DNA from: Dysidea avara
Lineage: Eukaryota > Porifera > Demospongiae > Dictyoceratida > Dysideidae
Assembly: GCF_963678975.1 (NCBI RefSeq)
Contig: NC_089274.1
Location: 31,745,053-31,809,052, forward strand
Direction: 5' to 3'
DNA length: 64,000 bases
Below are positions 36,995-49,559 of the stretch, piece by piece (within the stretch, counting starts at the first letter, position 1; every line of letters starts with the position of its first letter). The position numbers and the translations under genes are program-made. The notes beneath the pieces are model-generated. The model saw only the letters and a program-made list of their open reading frames with translations, was not told the origin of the DNA and ran no database searches.

Positions 36995-37324
36995 CAGGGC
37001 CGCCCAGAGAAATTAAGGAGCCCAGGGCAAAGAGTTAAAGTGGGGCACTTCACCCAAGTTGTAAGGTGAAGACCAAAAAAAAAAAAAAAAAAAAAAAAGG
37101 TCACAACCTGCTGGCAATGACAATAACTACCCATCACCAACCATATCTCCTTATCTATAAGCTTGCTACACTGCTCCTCTGAAGAATACTGTGACTGCTC
37201 TATTAGAGTATATCAATCTTTTAAACAGGTATTCAGGGGGCCCTTCATGGGGCCTCCTGGGGCCCCTTTCAGGCTGGGGCCCGGGGCAAAATGCCCCAGT
37301 TGCCCCCCCCTGTGGGCGGCCCTG
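36995..37324. mobile_element. hAT-like MITE with perfect 8-bp target duplication
   Basis: The ends are CAGGGCCGCCCA and TGGGCGGCCCTG. ATGATTGT flanks both sides exactly (36987-36994 and 37325-37332). The interior has an A-run (about 37,075-37,098), the recurring motif GACTGCTCTATTAGAG at 37,194, and G/C-rich arms. Confidence 0.88.
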
Positions 37325-38004
37325 ATGATTGTCACTTTAATGTCCCTATGCAACTCATGATCAATGTAGTCTACATAAAAGGCAGTATGATTTAAACCAC
37401 TCTACATCAAAATTTTTACTCCTGTAAAAAGCTTTATCCTCTGGGGGGCACTGTAGCTAGCTAATGCATACAGTTAAACTTGCAATGTAGCTTTATGCTG
37501 ACAAGAAAAATTACATAATATTATAAGCAAAACTTTAGCTGATACCATGCATTATTAGTAGCTAACATGTTAGTGTTCACAGTATTGAAGTTGACTGGCA
37601 AAATCCACTGGCAGGGCAAGAGGCTACTGGAGGTTTATCAGCTGTGATGTCTGAGCATATAATGTACTCACACCCACGCATATACGTACAGCTAGCTACA
37701 ATGCTATTTAATGATGATGAAAAGTATAATGGCTTAATACATATCACGTAAACGCAATTATATGGAAAGGCAATCTTATGTCATTGACATGAACCATGAT
37801 TAAATTAGGAGCTGGATTTCCCTACAAGTACTGTGACACCTTCGCTGATCTCATGCACAACACTATACAGTCCATGATGAGCTGATAAAGTCACCAGGAA
37901 GGTCAGTACCATCTGAATCAATATGTGGCAGTTGTAAACTGGAACTGCAAATTAACAATAGTAATTTCACCTGATATAATAAAAGTACTTGAGCTCTTTA
38001 CAGC

Positions 38005-38125
38005 TACCAACCATATCCTTCACAGCCAATGCACAAGAAGAGGATGTCATCATCTTCAAGGATAAATGTTCATAAATACTTTCCGGCCACCACTAGATTA
38101 TGGAACAGCCTGCATGCCTGATCAA
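38005..38125 (+). pseudogene. Non-LTR retrotransposon, short C-terminal fragment
   Basis: One frame reads RINVHKYFPATTRLWNSLHA, the conserved segment near the C-terminus of many non-LTR reverse transcriptases. Only about 40 codons remain. Confidence 0.5.
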
Positions 38126-39203
38126 ACTATTAAATTAGAAAGCATATATATAAGATTTCAAAACTCTGTTAATGTTATGTGATCAATAAATAACTTAGTA
38201 CTTAATAATTACTTACACTTAATAATATTATTTTATATTGCATGTATACCCTTTTAGAGTCCTGCAACTTTGAGTGGCCATAACAGTCTTTGTGATGAAT
38301 TGTGTGTCAGTGCTTTTGTGAAGTGTTGTTGTGAACATTTCCTATAGTACCATGTCCATGTGTCACCCACAACCAGCTAGTGTAAAATGGTGAAAATATA
38401 CAGTAACTTTAATAGCTGCATGGACATCAAGTGGAGCTTTCAGATTTAGCAATTATATCTAACTTGATTGGTAATCATTCTAACCTACCGTAACACTGGC
38501 TAACATTGAGGTCATAACACTGATGCTTTCACACATTCATGGGTAAAACAGTGGATATTATTATTATAGAGAATTCACTAAATGCAAATTTTGCCGATGC
38601 TGGTATGAATCTCAACTACATGCAGGATTCAAGAAATGGAAAGCATGAAAGTATGTAGCACTAACTCATTATCACAATAGTTTGAAATAGAAATAAAATA
38701 AAATTCCAATGCCACCTTTTCTTCCCAACAATTTCTTGTACAACTCAATCAGCTTGTCTTTATCACATTCAGTAACCTCTACTGGCTCCACAGAGTCCAC
38801 ACATACAAGTCTGCTGACAGCTGCTAAGTAACATGACTGAGTATACAGTATCTGCTGTAATTGTACCTGATTTTCTACATATGTAAGTCGTAAAATGTTA
38901 ATCTTTGCTAGTTGTCATAATCAGTTGTTCCAAGTGACTGAAAAGCACACCAAGCTAAATAAAAGTGAATAACAGTGCAGATTCTAAATGGAGAATCTAC
39001 ATAGCTAACTGAACAAAATTTAATGATTTCTTATTTTAACTAGCCAAGTTGTGTGCGTTTATACATGCATGCTGCTTAGGTTCATTGCCAGAAATACATT
39101 CAGTAACTATAGTTCCCAATCACTGTCCAAGCCTATATCCAAGGTGAATCAATGGTTTTCACCGTTGGTAGAACAGCTGTCTAACCCATGCACTGTAAAA
39201 AAT

Positions 39204-39290
39204 GAAGTGTGTCTGACACACCAATATACACACCATGTGCAAAAGTGTATATTGCAACATTTTTTGGTGTGTCAGACACACTTCGACATA
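39204..39290. repeat. Small inverted repeat (GTGTGTCTGACACACC)
   Basis: AAGTGTGTCTGACACACC and the complement GGTGTGTCAGACACACTT flank about 50 bp. A third related GTGTGTCTGGCAC follows. Confidence 0.65.
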
Positions 39291-39384
39291 CTTCGACTTT
39301 GAGTGTGTCTGGCACATACGTATACAGTCTACTGCAGCCTAAATCAGAGTATAGAGATTCAACCATGTATTATTATAGAACTGA

Positions 39385-39620
39385 CACTGCTTGAAGTATC
39401 TTAGTTTACTACAGTGGTATATCCCCAGTATATGGAACAGTTAATTGTTTGTTATTTTAGTAGTTTTTCAGTAAACCCGCATCACTGATGTTTTACTGAG
39501 AGTTTAAAACTTAGTAAAATAATTATGTTCCATATACTTAAGTTTACTGACACTTTACTATCAGTATAACTACAGTAAGGCATCTTAACAAATTAGTAAA
39601 CTAAGAACCTTCAAGCAGTG
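39385..39620. mobile_element. CACTA-like MITE with TGA target duplication
   Basis: Inverted ends CACTGCTTGAAG and CTTCAAGCAGTG, continuing with TTAGTTTACT-type homology. TGA flanks both sides (39382-39384, 39621-39623). The CACT(G/A) start and 3-bp duplication fit the CACTA/EnSpm pattern. Confidence 0.7.
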
Positions 39621-39744
39621 TGAGAAAGCTAATCAACTGTTCAGTTGGTGTGTTATGGCCTCTGGTAAGTGGAGATGGTAAATTGAGCATTACAAGTTAC
39701 ACCAAAGTGATGGAGGTTCCCAGAAGCTATATTTGTAGTCTCTT

Positions 39745-40175
39745 CCAGAGATGCATCTTAGTGCTACTAAATATATTCTCAATGATTATGTTTCTGATTA
39801 CAAAACTCGCCTTATTATTAAACTCAACCTACTACCATTAATGTATATTTATGACCAGTGTGACATTCTAGCTGCTCTTCATCAAATCACTTCAAAATCC
39901 ATCCGATCATTTCGATATCCAGACCTTCATCAAATTCTGTCATCATTCTACTACGTTGGTCTTCTTCCTGTAACAAACTTGAACATGTTTTCACATTATC
40001 TAATCAACAAAGAAACTTCTACCCCAACAGACTTCCTCGAACTTTCAACAGCTTACCAGCAATTACTAAACTCAACCTTTACCACTAAATTTCAACTAAC
40101 TAAATTCCTATGGCAACATTTTATGAGAAATTTCGATCCAGACAACCAACATGCATAGTTCTCATTTACTTGTCC
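39745..40175 (+). pseudogene. Non-LTR retrotransposon, 3' end of reverse transcriptase region
   Basis: The frame reads LNDYVSDYKTRLIIKLNLLP then LMYIYDQCDILAALHQITS, typical of the region after the RT palm in animal non-LTR elements, and later TKFLWQHFMRNFDPDN. A frame change is needed around 39,930. The fragment ends near 40,175 and is 5'-truncated, as expected for target-primed insertions. Confidence 0.65.
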
Positions 40176-40770
40176 GCTCCAAACATCCCAAGCCACCCAA
40201 TTTTGATGTACTTATCAGCTAATTGTAATTATCTAATAATAAGTAATAATAAGTATACTGAATTTTAATGTTAAGTTATGGGGTCTGGTACTTACCAGAT
40301 TACCTTTAATGCAATTGTACACTAACTCACTTTACTGTTGTACATCCATGTATACGCCTGCAACATTGCGCTACAAAGCTGAACTGAATTGTGCCGTGGC
40401 TGCTGGCAACTGCATATGGATGACTATATGACACTCAAGACATGTCATAGTGGTGACTGTTCTCAGTATTAAATGACTGACAGCTCTATTAGAGTATGTT
40501 TGTATTTTTGAAAGGGAGAATCGAAAGGGACACGTGCCCACAACATGTCACACTAATACGGCAATGGTTACTGAGAATAATAGGTCATGCATTACTCAAA
40601 TTTCATTATATAGATTTTAAAAAAACAAAAAAAAACTACACCATACTACTACCTCTCTTATTATTAACTCTTGCTACTACTTATTACCTAACTATATACT
40701 TATTACTACCTACATACTTAACTTAACCAATGTCAAAGTCAGGAAATTCGTCCTCAGCAGTAAGCGAATA

Positions 40771-43700
40771 CTAGCGGAGTATCATTTTCGCATTGTACCT
40801 CCACAAAGTCACAGATAGTTGCTGGAGAAGTTGGCGCCTAGCAAACTTTCTAGGTAAACCGTTTCTAACAGTTGTTCTGTCAGCTATGGATCCTAAAATT
40901 GATAGGGCATATGGTGACCAAACACCAAAGGTCTCACATACAAGAAGGATAAAATCTCCATTATCATTCACAATATCCTGGTATTGGTTATCCTTAGCTA
41001 TCTCACCAACAGCAGAGGCCACCCCAGCCTGAGAAGAAGCAGAAGATATGACAGCAGACTGAGTGGTACTCCTGACGGAGAGATCAAAATAGGCAGGACG
41101 ACTAAGATGAAGGTCAGGGTGGTATATGTCGCCAGGACGAGATTGGTCAGATGAAATTCCTTGCTCCCTAAGAACACCAGGGTGATCTTGGAGCAAGGCA
41201 CGGTGTATAACAGACGCTAAAGCATTATGATGCTGGATCCTCAAGGGACCATGAGAGCACCCCAGCAGATGATCACCAAACTAGTCAATGACAGATAGAC
41301 AAGTACAGAGTGGTAAAGAAGGGAGCAAAGGAATGCCAAGCCACAAACGTAAAGCTATAGTAAAATCGTGAGGAGGAATAGCTAAACCCAAAGCAGGCTG
41401 TGGAAGTGCTTTAAGCCAGCCACTGCTGGTGCCAGAAGAATGTGATATAGCACGCAGACGTGCTTTATCACGAATAGTGGAACTGCTTACAAGCTGTTTA
41501 AAAAGTGAATCATCTAAAATGGCTTGAAGGTCAGTTTGAGAGGAGTTATGCAACACAGAAACAGACATACCTTCGAAGAAAGCGAGGGAGCAATCCTCCC
41601 CGGGAAATGGCATCAAAACATCAAAAGTTTCCACTAAGCACGACACTAAAATACGGGCAGAATTACAGGACCCCACAAATGCAGGAGTAGCAGAACGCTC
41701 AGATTCACGTAGGCCCAAGCCTCCTAACCTAAATGGCAAGGTGGCTTGTGTCCAACTACTATCAGAAATTCCACAACACAAGATTCTACTAAGGCATTCT
41801 CGCAACCTAAGGTCAAAATGTGAGGGAAAGGAGCCCAAAGAGGAAGATGGCACACAACGTAAAAGGTGAGTGACCTTGCAAACGCTAAGACAGCTCTTAA
41901 GCAGATGCAACTCTACTTGAGGGTCCTCGAGGTCAACCAATTTATCCTGAATTGCAACTATTTTATCAAACTGAACAGACAAAAAGGCATCGTAAAACTG
42001 TGGAGGTCCCCAAATAGGAGATCCAAGAAGCTCCAAACCACTGTTCTTGGGGTTGATACGCTTGATGGCAGGATGAAAGTTAGGAAAAGAACTGTCACCA
42101 GAAGGCCAGTATAGTTCACACTTGGATAGGTTGATGTAAAGACCAAAACTGTGACCCGACTCAGTAAAATGTGAAAGTAATGCATGAAGACAAAGTCTAG
42201 TACCTATAAATGTGCCATCATCTAAATACCACAGGTTAAGAAGACATGTTTCACTATAAGAGATGGAACGAAGAAATTGCACCAACACCAAAGAAAAAAG
42301 TAAGGGACCAAGAGGATCTCCTTGTTGGACACCTGTGGAAGCAAGAATACGCCTGTGGCCAAACCTCAGCTCAGCAGGTTGACTGTAGCACCAATACACC
42401 CAGGGGGAAATCTCTGGAAACTCTTTACACACACCATCATTCCATCAAGAAAAGCTGAGCGATTACATTCATTAAATGCATTCTTCATGTCTATTTTGAG
42501 TAGAGCTAGAGAATCATCATTGCCTAATTGTGAAAGAGAATGACGGACAGCATGGATAGCTGCCTCAAGACCACCTGGGATACCAACACCCACTTGACCA
42601 TAAAGTAGGAAAAAGTCAGAGAGAAAGGGACAAGCAAACTGACAGCACAGACGACTGGCAAGGCGGCGAAGAATTTCACCAACTGCAATAGGGCGAACAC
42701 CCCCATTCTTTTTCAGAAGAACTGTTAAAGGGGCACCACACAACCAAGGGGCAAGCGATGGAGAAGCTTTTCCAGAAAGCAAAAAGTTCATCAGACAAGT
42801 GAGGGTGGTAAGGCAAAGTTCAGCAGAAGGTGCAGTGTGGCCACTGACTGCATCAAGAAGGTGTTGAGCCGTAAACCAGAGGCACCGGGACTGGTACCAC
42901 GAGGAAAGCCCTTCAAACATATTAATACAGCAGATTTAACTACAACTAAAGAAGCAGTTTTGGGGGGCCAAACAAGAAGGTGGATCAGAGACAGGATGTC
43001 GCTGAAATAACTCTTGAAATGCCAAATCATCATTCTTATCAGCCACACCGGTAGAAGTAAGAGACTGTACAGCATTACTGTACCTACCTTCCCGAGCCCA
43101 GAACAAAGCTCGAGAAATATTGTGTTTTGAAGACTGAATACAGTGACTGGAGCGAGAGACATGTAAATCATCTTGTAGAGCTTTCCAAAGATTATACAAA
43201 CCATCGGACTGAGACCAGAGATGAAGGCGGTCTAGCAAAACAGAAGCTAAAATAAAACGACGGCGGCGCTGACGAAGTGGAGGCATACGTAGTGCCAGTT
43301 TAGCAAAGAGAAAAAGACGCATAGCTAAAGCCCCAGATTGAAGAAATTGCATTTCGAAACTCGGTGGACAAGATTCTATCTAGCAAAGGATGAACACTGC
43401 GGGGAATGTGAACAACAGTTGAGACAGGACAGGTCATAACATAAGTCATCACTCCAGAAAGAGCCTCAGACTCAAGATGAGGAGGGCCAACAAAAGAACA
43501 AGCAGAAGCTGACAGAAGGGCTAACTCTAAAGGATCAGAAGGAATACTGGTGGAGAAAGCTAAGGAAGGTGGTGAAGGAGAAGTGGGAGACTGACTTTCA
43601 GACTGATCACAAATTAAGAAAGGAAGATCAGAAGCAGAAACTAATGGAGCATTACAGCGCTGACCAGCCCGGCTTAAGTAAACGTCTGCAGCCTGTTTTA

Positions 43701-43773
43701 CGAAAACGTTCATGAGTAGCCCAATTAACGCATAGATAATATATACCTTACCCGGGATTGGAAACAGAGGCAA
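40771..43773 (-). pseudogene. Non-LTR reverse transcriptase with R2-like zinc/endonuclease C-terminus (frameshifted)
   Basis: Minus-strand frames overlap in sequence 43773-43300, 43352-42936, 42920-42366, 42432-41281 and 41244-40771, implying several frameshifts. The RT domain shows LLKKNGGVRPIAVGEILRRL, KIDMKNAFNECNR (first catalytic Asp), GVQQGDPLGPLLFSL and YLDDGTFIG. The C-terminal part has CTC followed by GDHLLGCSHGPLR and HHNAL, a Cys/His knuckle like that before R2-type restriction-like endonucleases. Then RPGDIYHPD and YFDLSVR fit the PD...D catalytic pattern. One TAG (41281-41283) splits the knuckle region from the rest but the frame continues unchanged. No apurinic-type endonuclease is seen. 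A T-rich non-coding stretch follows at about 40,610-40,770. Confidence 0.8.
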
Positions 43774-44879
43774 TTAACACCAATCAACAGATTCACTCAT
43801 GCAGCATTGCAAAGAGCTAACTTATAGTATAACGTACCTCCGTTACATTACTCCGTGTTATTTAAGATGGAACGAAAAGAACCCGCGCCGCAAAAATGAA
43901 GGAACCAACGCGTGGGAATGACAGTGACGGTGTCACAGTGATATGTGTTTCCCCGCGTTTTGTGTTCCCCGCACACATATCACTAGGGATCCGTGTTTCC
44001 CCGCACACATATCACTAACTGGCTAGTAATCTACAAGTCACAGTGATATATGTTTCCCCGGGTATTATGTTCCCCGCACACATATCTCTAGGGATGCGTG
44101 TTTCCCTGACGTTCCTGGCAGTTTCGAAGTGCATGTACATATACTGTTTTTACTTTGCTGCTTCTACCACTGCTACTAGCCACTGCTGCCCCTTTTCCTG
44201 CTGCTATACTACTTTTCTACTAGCTGCGCCAGCTACTGTATGTAGGATCTGAGCTCCTTTTGCTGCTTTACTTAGACTACTGCTTGTTGCTGCTACTGCT
44301 ATAGTTATACTGCTCCTATACTTGCTGCTACCACTATAGCTATACTACTTGCCACTATACTACCAGCTACTATTCGCTGCTATACGAGCTGCTATACTTT
44401 GCTTGGTGCTACTATAGCTAACACTTGCTAGTACAACTATACTATAGCTACTTGCTACTACTTTTTGCTACTAGTACTGAAGTGAAGACAAATATGTATG
44501 AGAATGGATTAGATAACACACATACAATAATACAAATTAAGTTAGCTACTATACTGTGTAATGAATTCTGCAAATAGTTTGATGGAATTCTATAAACAGT
44601 ATAGAATTTGGCTTCAGCCACTTCCAAATAGCATGTGTGTCCATTTGTCATATTTCACCTGTGAAGAGAAAAAAAGAACAACATAGCTAAATCCAACGCT
44701 CACATTATGCTGGCATACCCAATCACAATAGTATATGGATGGCTTAAACTTTCATCTCCTGCATGCTCTGCACATAATATTTTCTTGTCCATGCAGATAT
44801 CTTGCAATAGATTAATATATACCTGTACAGTCAAGTGACTTTGGAAGTACATAACTGACTGGAAAATCTGTAAAGAAAA

Positions 44880-45300
44880 AATCTGAGATCTCTCAAATAT
44901 AAAATCTCTCAAGTAGTCTAAAGTTCTCAGGTGAAAGTCTCTTGGGTAGTCATATAACTTTTAAGTAAAATTCTCAAGTACTGAAATATCTCTATAAAGT
45001 AGATTTTCTCAAGTAGTCAAAAGTCTCTCAAGTGAAAAGCTCTCAAGCATAGTCTAAAATCTCTCAAATACCTAAATTAATCAAGTCACTCAAGTAAAAT
45101 CTCTTAAGTAGTCAAAAATCTCTAAGCTCTCACAAGCAGTTTGAGTAACTAAAGTCTCTTAAGAACTTGAAAGTCTCACTATCAGTTGAAAGTAAAATAT
45201 CTCGAGTTGTCCAAAACCTCTCAAGAAAACTCAACTTAAGCACTCTATAGTAGTGCAAACCCTGCGTGTCTAGTGAAAATCTCTCAAGTATATAGCTATA
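44880..45300. repeat. Degenerate tandem repeat (CTCTCAAGTAGTC-type) inside the foldback element
   Basis: More than 15 imperfect copies of a roughly 20-25 bp unit built on TCTCTCAAGTAGTCTAAA. Confidence 0.7.
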
Positions 45301-45572
45301 AACTACTTGAATATATGAACTTAGCATGCATGCGTGCACACAAGTATTATAGCTCATTTGTATATACACAATTGATGCATACAAGAGATATAATATGCAG
45401 TGCAGCTCTTAGAATTGCACTGAATTAAGACCAACTGCTTGTCTTTATTGGTAGCACAATGCATTCTATTGTAGCTTATAGATTCGCAGACATGCAGCAT
45501 ATAATATGTACCATGCAGGGTAGATGAATCCTATTTTGTGTGCCAAGAAACAGAGAATTAACCAAATATGGA

Positions 45573-45650
45573 GGAGACTGAGTTTGGTGCTTGACTAGAC
45601 ATTGGGTAGCCTGCAGTTTGAATCCTGGGGTAGGAGGGATTTTCCTTTCT
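45573..45650 (+). repeat. Decayed tRNA-like SINE head
   Basis: A B-box-like GTTTGAATCCT at about 45,619 follows a weak A-box-like region by about 35 bp. There is no intact tRNA fold. Confidence 0.35.
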
Positions 45651-46965
45651 TTGGCCCATTTTCTGTTCATCTGTGTTATAAGTATGTCAAAGTCTACATG
45701 CATGTTTTAGCTCAAAGACTGCAGCCACACTAGTTGCTATCAGATCTTCATGCTGGACACTGTAAAGTAAAAGTAAAAAGTTAAATTACTTCATCAAGAA
45801 TGCAAAATGTACAATTTAAATTCGGTTTCAGCTATACACAAAATACCAGTAGTAGCAAGCAGTATAGCAACAGTAGCAACTGCAGTAACAGCTAGCATGT
45901 ATAGCTAGTGTAATACTAGCAATATTAGCATCTAGCAGTATAAGCAGTAGGTAGTTGCTATAAAAATAGCATGAGTGTATATAATAGATCTATAGCTACA
46001 GCTAGTAGCAGTAGAGGCAGTACTAAGCAGTGCATGACTGCAGTTTAGTAACAGTATAGTAGCAGTAGCATGCAGCTATAGTATAGTACTAACAGCAGTA
46101 GTTATACTTATAGTACTGTGACGCGTGCTCAGTATAGAGCAGCAGTAGCTAGCTAGTCGACTCGTAGTATATCAGCAGCAGAATTTAAACGCGGGTGTTG
46201 GGCGTGGTAGCTATAAAAACTGATAAACTGGAAGGGAAACATATATCACTAGCGCCTATGTCAGGGAAACACGCATCCCTAGAGATATGTGTGCGGGGAA
46301 CATAATACCCGGGGAAACATATATCACTGTGACTTGTAGATTACTAGCCAGTTAGTGATATGTGTGCGGGGAAACACGGATCCCTAGTGATATGTGTGCT
46401 GGGAACACAAAACGCGGGGAAACACATATCACTGTGACAACGGTCCGTTTTTAAATAAATGATAGGGATAAGTACTACAGTTAGGTAGCTTAATACTCGT
46501 TTGTAAACCATCATTAACCTTATCAGTCAGTCAGTAAGTCAAGTCATTAGGCCTGTCTAAGCCAACTTCCTGAAATTAGGTTAGGTAATCCTAAGGCTGC
46601 AGTACATGTTGCTGTCAGACCTTCAGTGCTGGTCACTGTAAAGTGCTAATAATAATAATTAAGTGTTTGTGTGATATCAGTGGTGATAGATGACTTCCGG
46701 AATGAAATACTGTCTCTGGTTTTTTCATTACAGGTGCCAAGGCAGAAAACACTTTTGAGGATGATGCTTTTATTATTAAGTCCATAGAGGCAATAGAAGC
46801 AAAAGGAAGTGACACAGAGCTCGAGCCTGTTTGCTAGACGGCTGGCATTTTGCTGCTGAAAACAGCTCCAGTTTCAGTTTTGATTTAAAATTGCCAAGCC
46901 AGTCCACATTGTGAGGGCAATGCTCTTTGTTATGCTGCTGGCTATGTTTGTAATCATCAGAACTG

Positions 46966-48690
46966 TTGACACAGTATGGTACCATCATCGCTGAGCAAGA
47001 ACGGAAGGGCTTCATTGAACAAGTGGCTGATGCTGATTGTAGCAACAGTGTACACTACATCCCACACCATCCGGTAAGGAAGGAGTCAGCCACTACCCCA
47101 ATAAGGATAGTGTATGACTGTAGCTGTAAGCAGTCCCGTGATTCCCCTAGTTTAAATGATTGTCTCCATGCAGGTCCCCCTTCCTTAACGATCTCAGCGC
47201 TATCCTTTTGCGGTTCCGACAACACCCCTTTGCCTTCTCAGCAGACATTGAGAAAGCATCTCTCCATGTATTCCTAGATGAGACTGACCAGGATTACACG
47301 AGATTTCTATGTTTGTCAGATCCCAACAATGCTAGTAGCTCCTTTGTTACTTACCGATTCAGAGTGGTGTTGTTCGGAGCCACCAGTTCCCCGTTTATGC
47401 TCAATGCCACCCTGAAATTCCATCTAACACAGAATGCTAATGCCACATCCAAGGACTTGCTCCACAACTTGTATGTGGACAACTTGGTGTCTGGATGCGA
47501 AAGTGAGGAAGCTGCCATTGAGTACTTCACTGAATCTCGATCAGCATTAAGCAGTGCTAGTTTCAATTTGCATTCATGGGCATCAAAACTGTTCACTTCT
47601 CCAGACTACTGCATTGCAACATAAGGTTGCTGAACACAACAACCCAGTGAAGGTGCTTGGTATACTCTGGAATGCTCAGAAAGATTTAATCCATCTATCG
47701 CCATGTACAGGCACTAGCAATTCACCTTCCCTCACCAAACGAGAAGTCTTACGATGGTCCTCGACTATCTTTGATCCACTTGGCTTGATAACACCAGTCA
47801 CGATTTCTGCCAAACTATTTCTTCAACAACTGTGACAGGAGCACATTGGCTGGGACATCAGATTGAATGACGATCTTTGTGCCAGATGGATGGAAATTGC
47901 AGATAACATCAGAGGTGCCACAACACTATCAATTCGCCGTCAGTATGCTGCATCACTATCAACAACTCAGAGCATGCCCACTTACCTTCATATGTTCGTG
48001 GATGCCAGTCTTAAGGCTTATGGAGCTGTAGCATACATTCAACAAGGCCAAAACCTACCCTCACTAGTTACGTCAAAATCAAGGGCAGCTCCACTGAAGC
48101 AACTAACCTTGCCAAGGCTTGAGTTGAAGGCTGCTGTGCTTGCAGCTAAACTGAGCTCCCTTGTCAAGGCAGCCTTGAACCTTGAATGTGCTGTGCAGCT
48201 TTGGTTGGATAGTCAGATTGTCCTACATTGGATATCCAGCCATAAGCCACTACAACCATTTGTAAATCACAGGGTTGAAGAGATCCGTGTAGTATCCACC
48301 AACTGGAAGTACTGCCCCTCAGCAGACAACCCAGCTGATCTCCTAACTAAAGGCATTACAGCTGAGCAACTCAAGTCTTCACATCTCTGGGTACATGGCC
48401 CAACATGGCTGCCTACACAGTCTGCCTGGCCAGCCTGGGACCCTACAGAGGTTCTGCTCACCTGCTTAGAACTAGGATGCATTGACCATGTGCACAGTGA
48501 CCAAACTAGGCCTCATAAGAATCTACCGGCTTCAGTGGCAAGAATCATTGACATCAACAACTTCAGCACTCTATCCAAGCTGCTAGCAGTCACTGCGTAC
48601 ACTCTAAGGTTCATTAACAATGTCATGCACACATCCCCCAACACAGCCATGCATTTGTCACCAGCAGAACTTATATACTTAATATCTTTT
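46966..48690 (+). pseudogene. BEL/Pao retrotransposon, reverse transcriptase and RNase H half (decayed)
   Basis: Segments in order read as BEL/Pao Pol: TIIAEQERKGFIEQV and YIPHHPVRKESATTPIRIVY before the RT palm, then ADIEKASLHVFLDE, FVTYRFRVVLFGATSSPFML, the catalytic LYVDNLVSG, the connection LGILWNAQKDLIHL and IFDPLGLITPV, RNase H with FVDASLKAYGAVAYI, LPRLELKAAVLAAKL and LWLDSQIVLHWI, and finally SADNPADLLTKG. Frame changes occur near 47,160-47,280 and 47,560-47,625, and a TGA interrupts at 47833-47835. It stops matching after HLSPAEL, just where the pre-integrase linker should begin. No gag or protease is seen upstream. The second Asp of the RT motif is Asn, a variant I believe occurs in this clade. 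Confidence 0.88.
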
Positions 48691-49559
48691 ATTATGAACT
48701 CTTAATGTTAAAAAGAAGTAGGGATTCAATCAATAAAAGGTGGTGAAATTAGAGATATGGATGATGTATATAGCTCAGTTGGAAAAGCCTTACCAAACAA
48801 AATATTTAACTGCTGACACGCAATTGTAGAGATTTTCTTACTTAGCTGTGTAGTAATACCATTGTTAATACATGTATTCTTATTTTACTACTTTTTATCA
48901 CTTGGATCTGTAATGCCTTCTTAAATTAATAATTTAAATGTACTAGTGATAGCCCAATTTTACATCATAAATTGTTTATAACTCAGTAATTGTTTATCAC
49001 ATGGGCGTAGGAACAGGGGGGGCCACAGGGGCCAGGGCCCCCCTAGTCTGTGGCCATGGATAGATATAACAGGCCAGGGCCCCTCCAGTTTGCAGCAGGA
49101 ATCATTTTTACAGTAATGCACCATGTGACACGTAATAATTATAGATCATTGGCCTACTTGGACGCTGTTAAGCTATGTTCCTTCCTCACCGAGTGAAATG
49201 TTGGTCCTAGTTTATTTGAAATAATATTAGAGGCGCTTAAAATGCTGTGATAATAAGCTACACCTCACGTGTGATTCGTGTTAGAAAATAATTAAAGATT
49301 ATCTGTGCAGCTGCAGAGAGTTAACTTATATCTCAGTCTCACTGTCAGAAAACTTTGTCAGAATTAATCCGTAGTCGTGGTAGACCTATTTCAATGAGTC
49401 CAGTTGTTAGTGAAGGAGCATCTAGCGAGGCTTCTAGCGGTTCCCAAGCGGTTCTAGCAGAGGTAGTATTGTTCTAGCCCTGGCTCTCTCCCTAATAACG
49501 AACCTGTGATCATAGATAATAGACACCCCATACTAGATTGGAAACTTCTAAGCGCCACC

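Larger units (their letters stand above)
43931..46439. mobile_element. 2.5-kb foldback DNA element with 180-bp terminal inverted repeats and ACGG target duplication
   Basis: 43931-44110 and 46260-46439 are inverted copies, about 180 bp with roughly one mismatch in what I compared. They start TGTCACAGTGATATG and contain internal repeats of the motif GTGATATGTGTTTCCCC. ACGG flanks both sides (43927-43930 and 46440-46443). The inside has no credible transposase: complementary CTA/CTG-rich low-complexity tracts lie near each end (44,150-44,480 and 45,830-46,180) and a degenerate CTCTCAAGTAGT repeat fills 44,880-45,300. It is probably non-autonomous. Confidence 0.85.

Noticed and set aside
46737-46965. 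Possible exon or transposase remnant just before the BEL RT (acceptor-like TTACAG, then a frame with ALCYAAGYVCNH)
   Set aside because: Vaguely like a transposase segment, but stops interrupt and it cannot be assigned.
48765-48800. TAGCTCAGTTGG resembling a tRNA A box
   Set aside because: No B box or tRNA fold follows.
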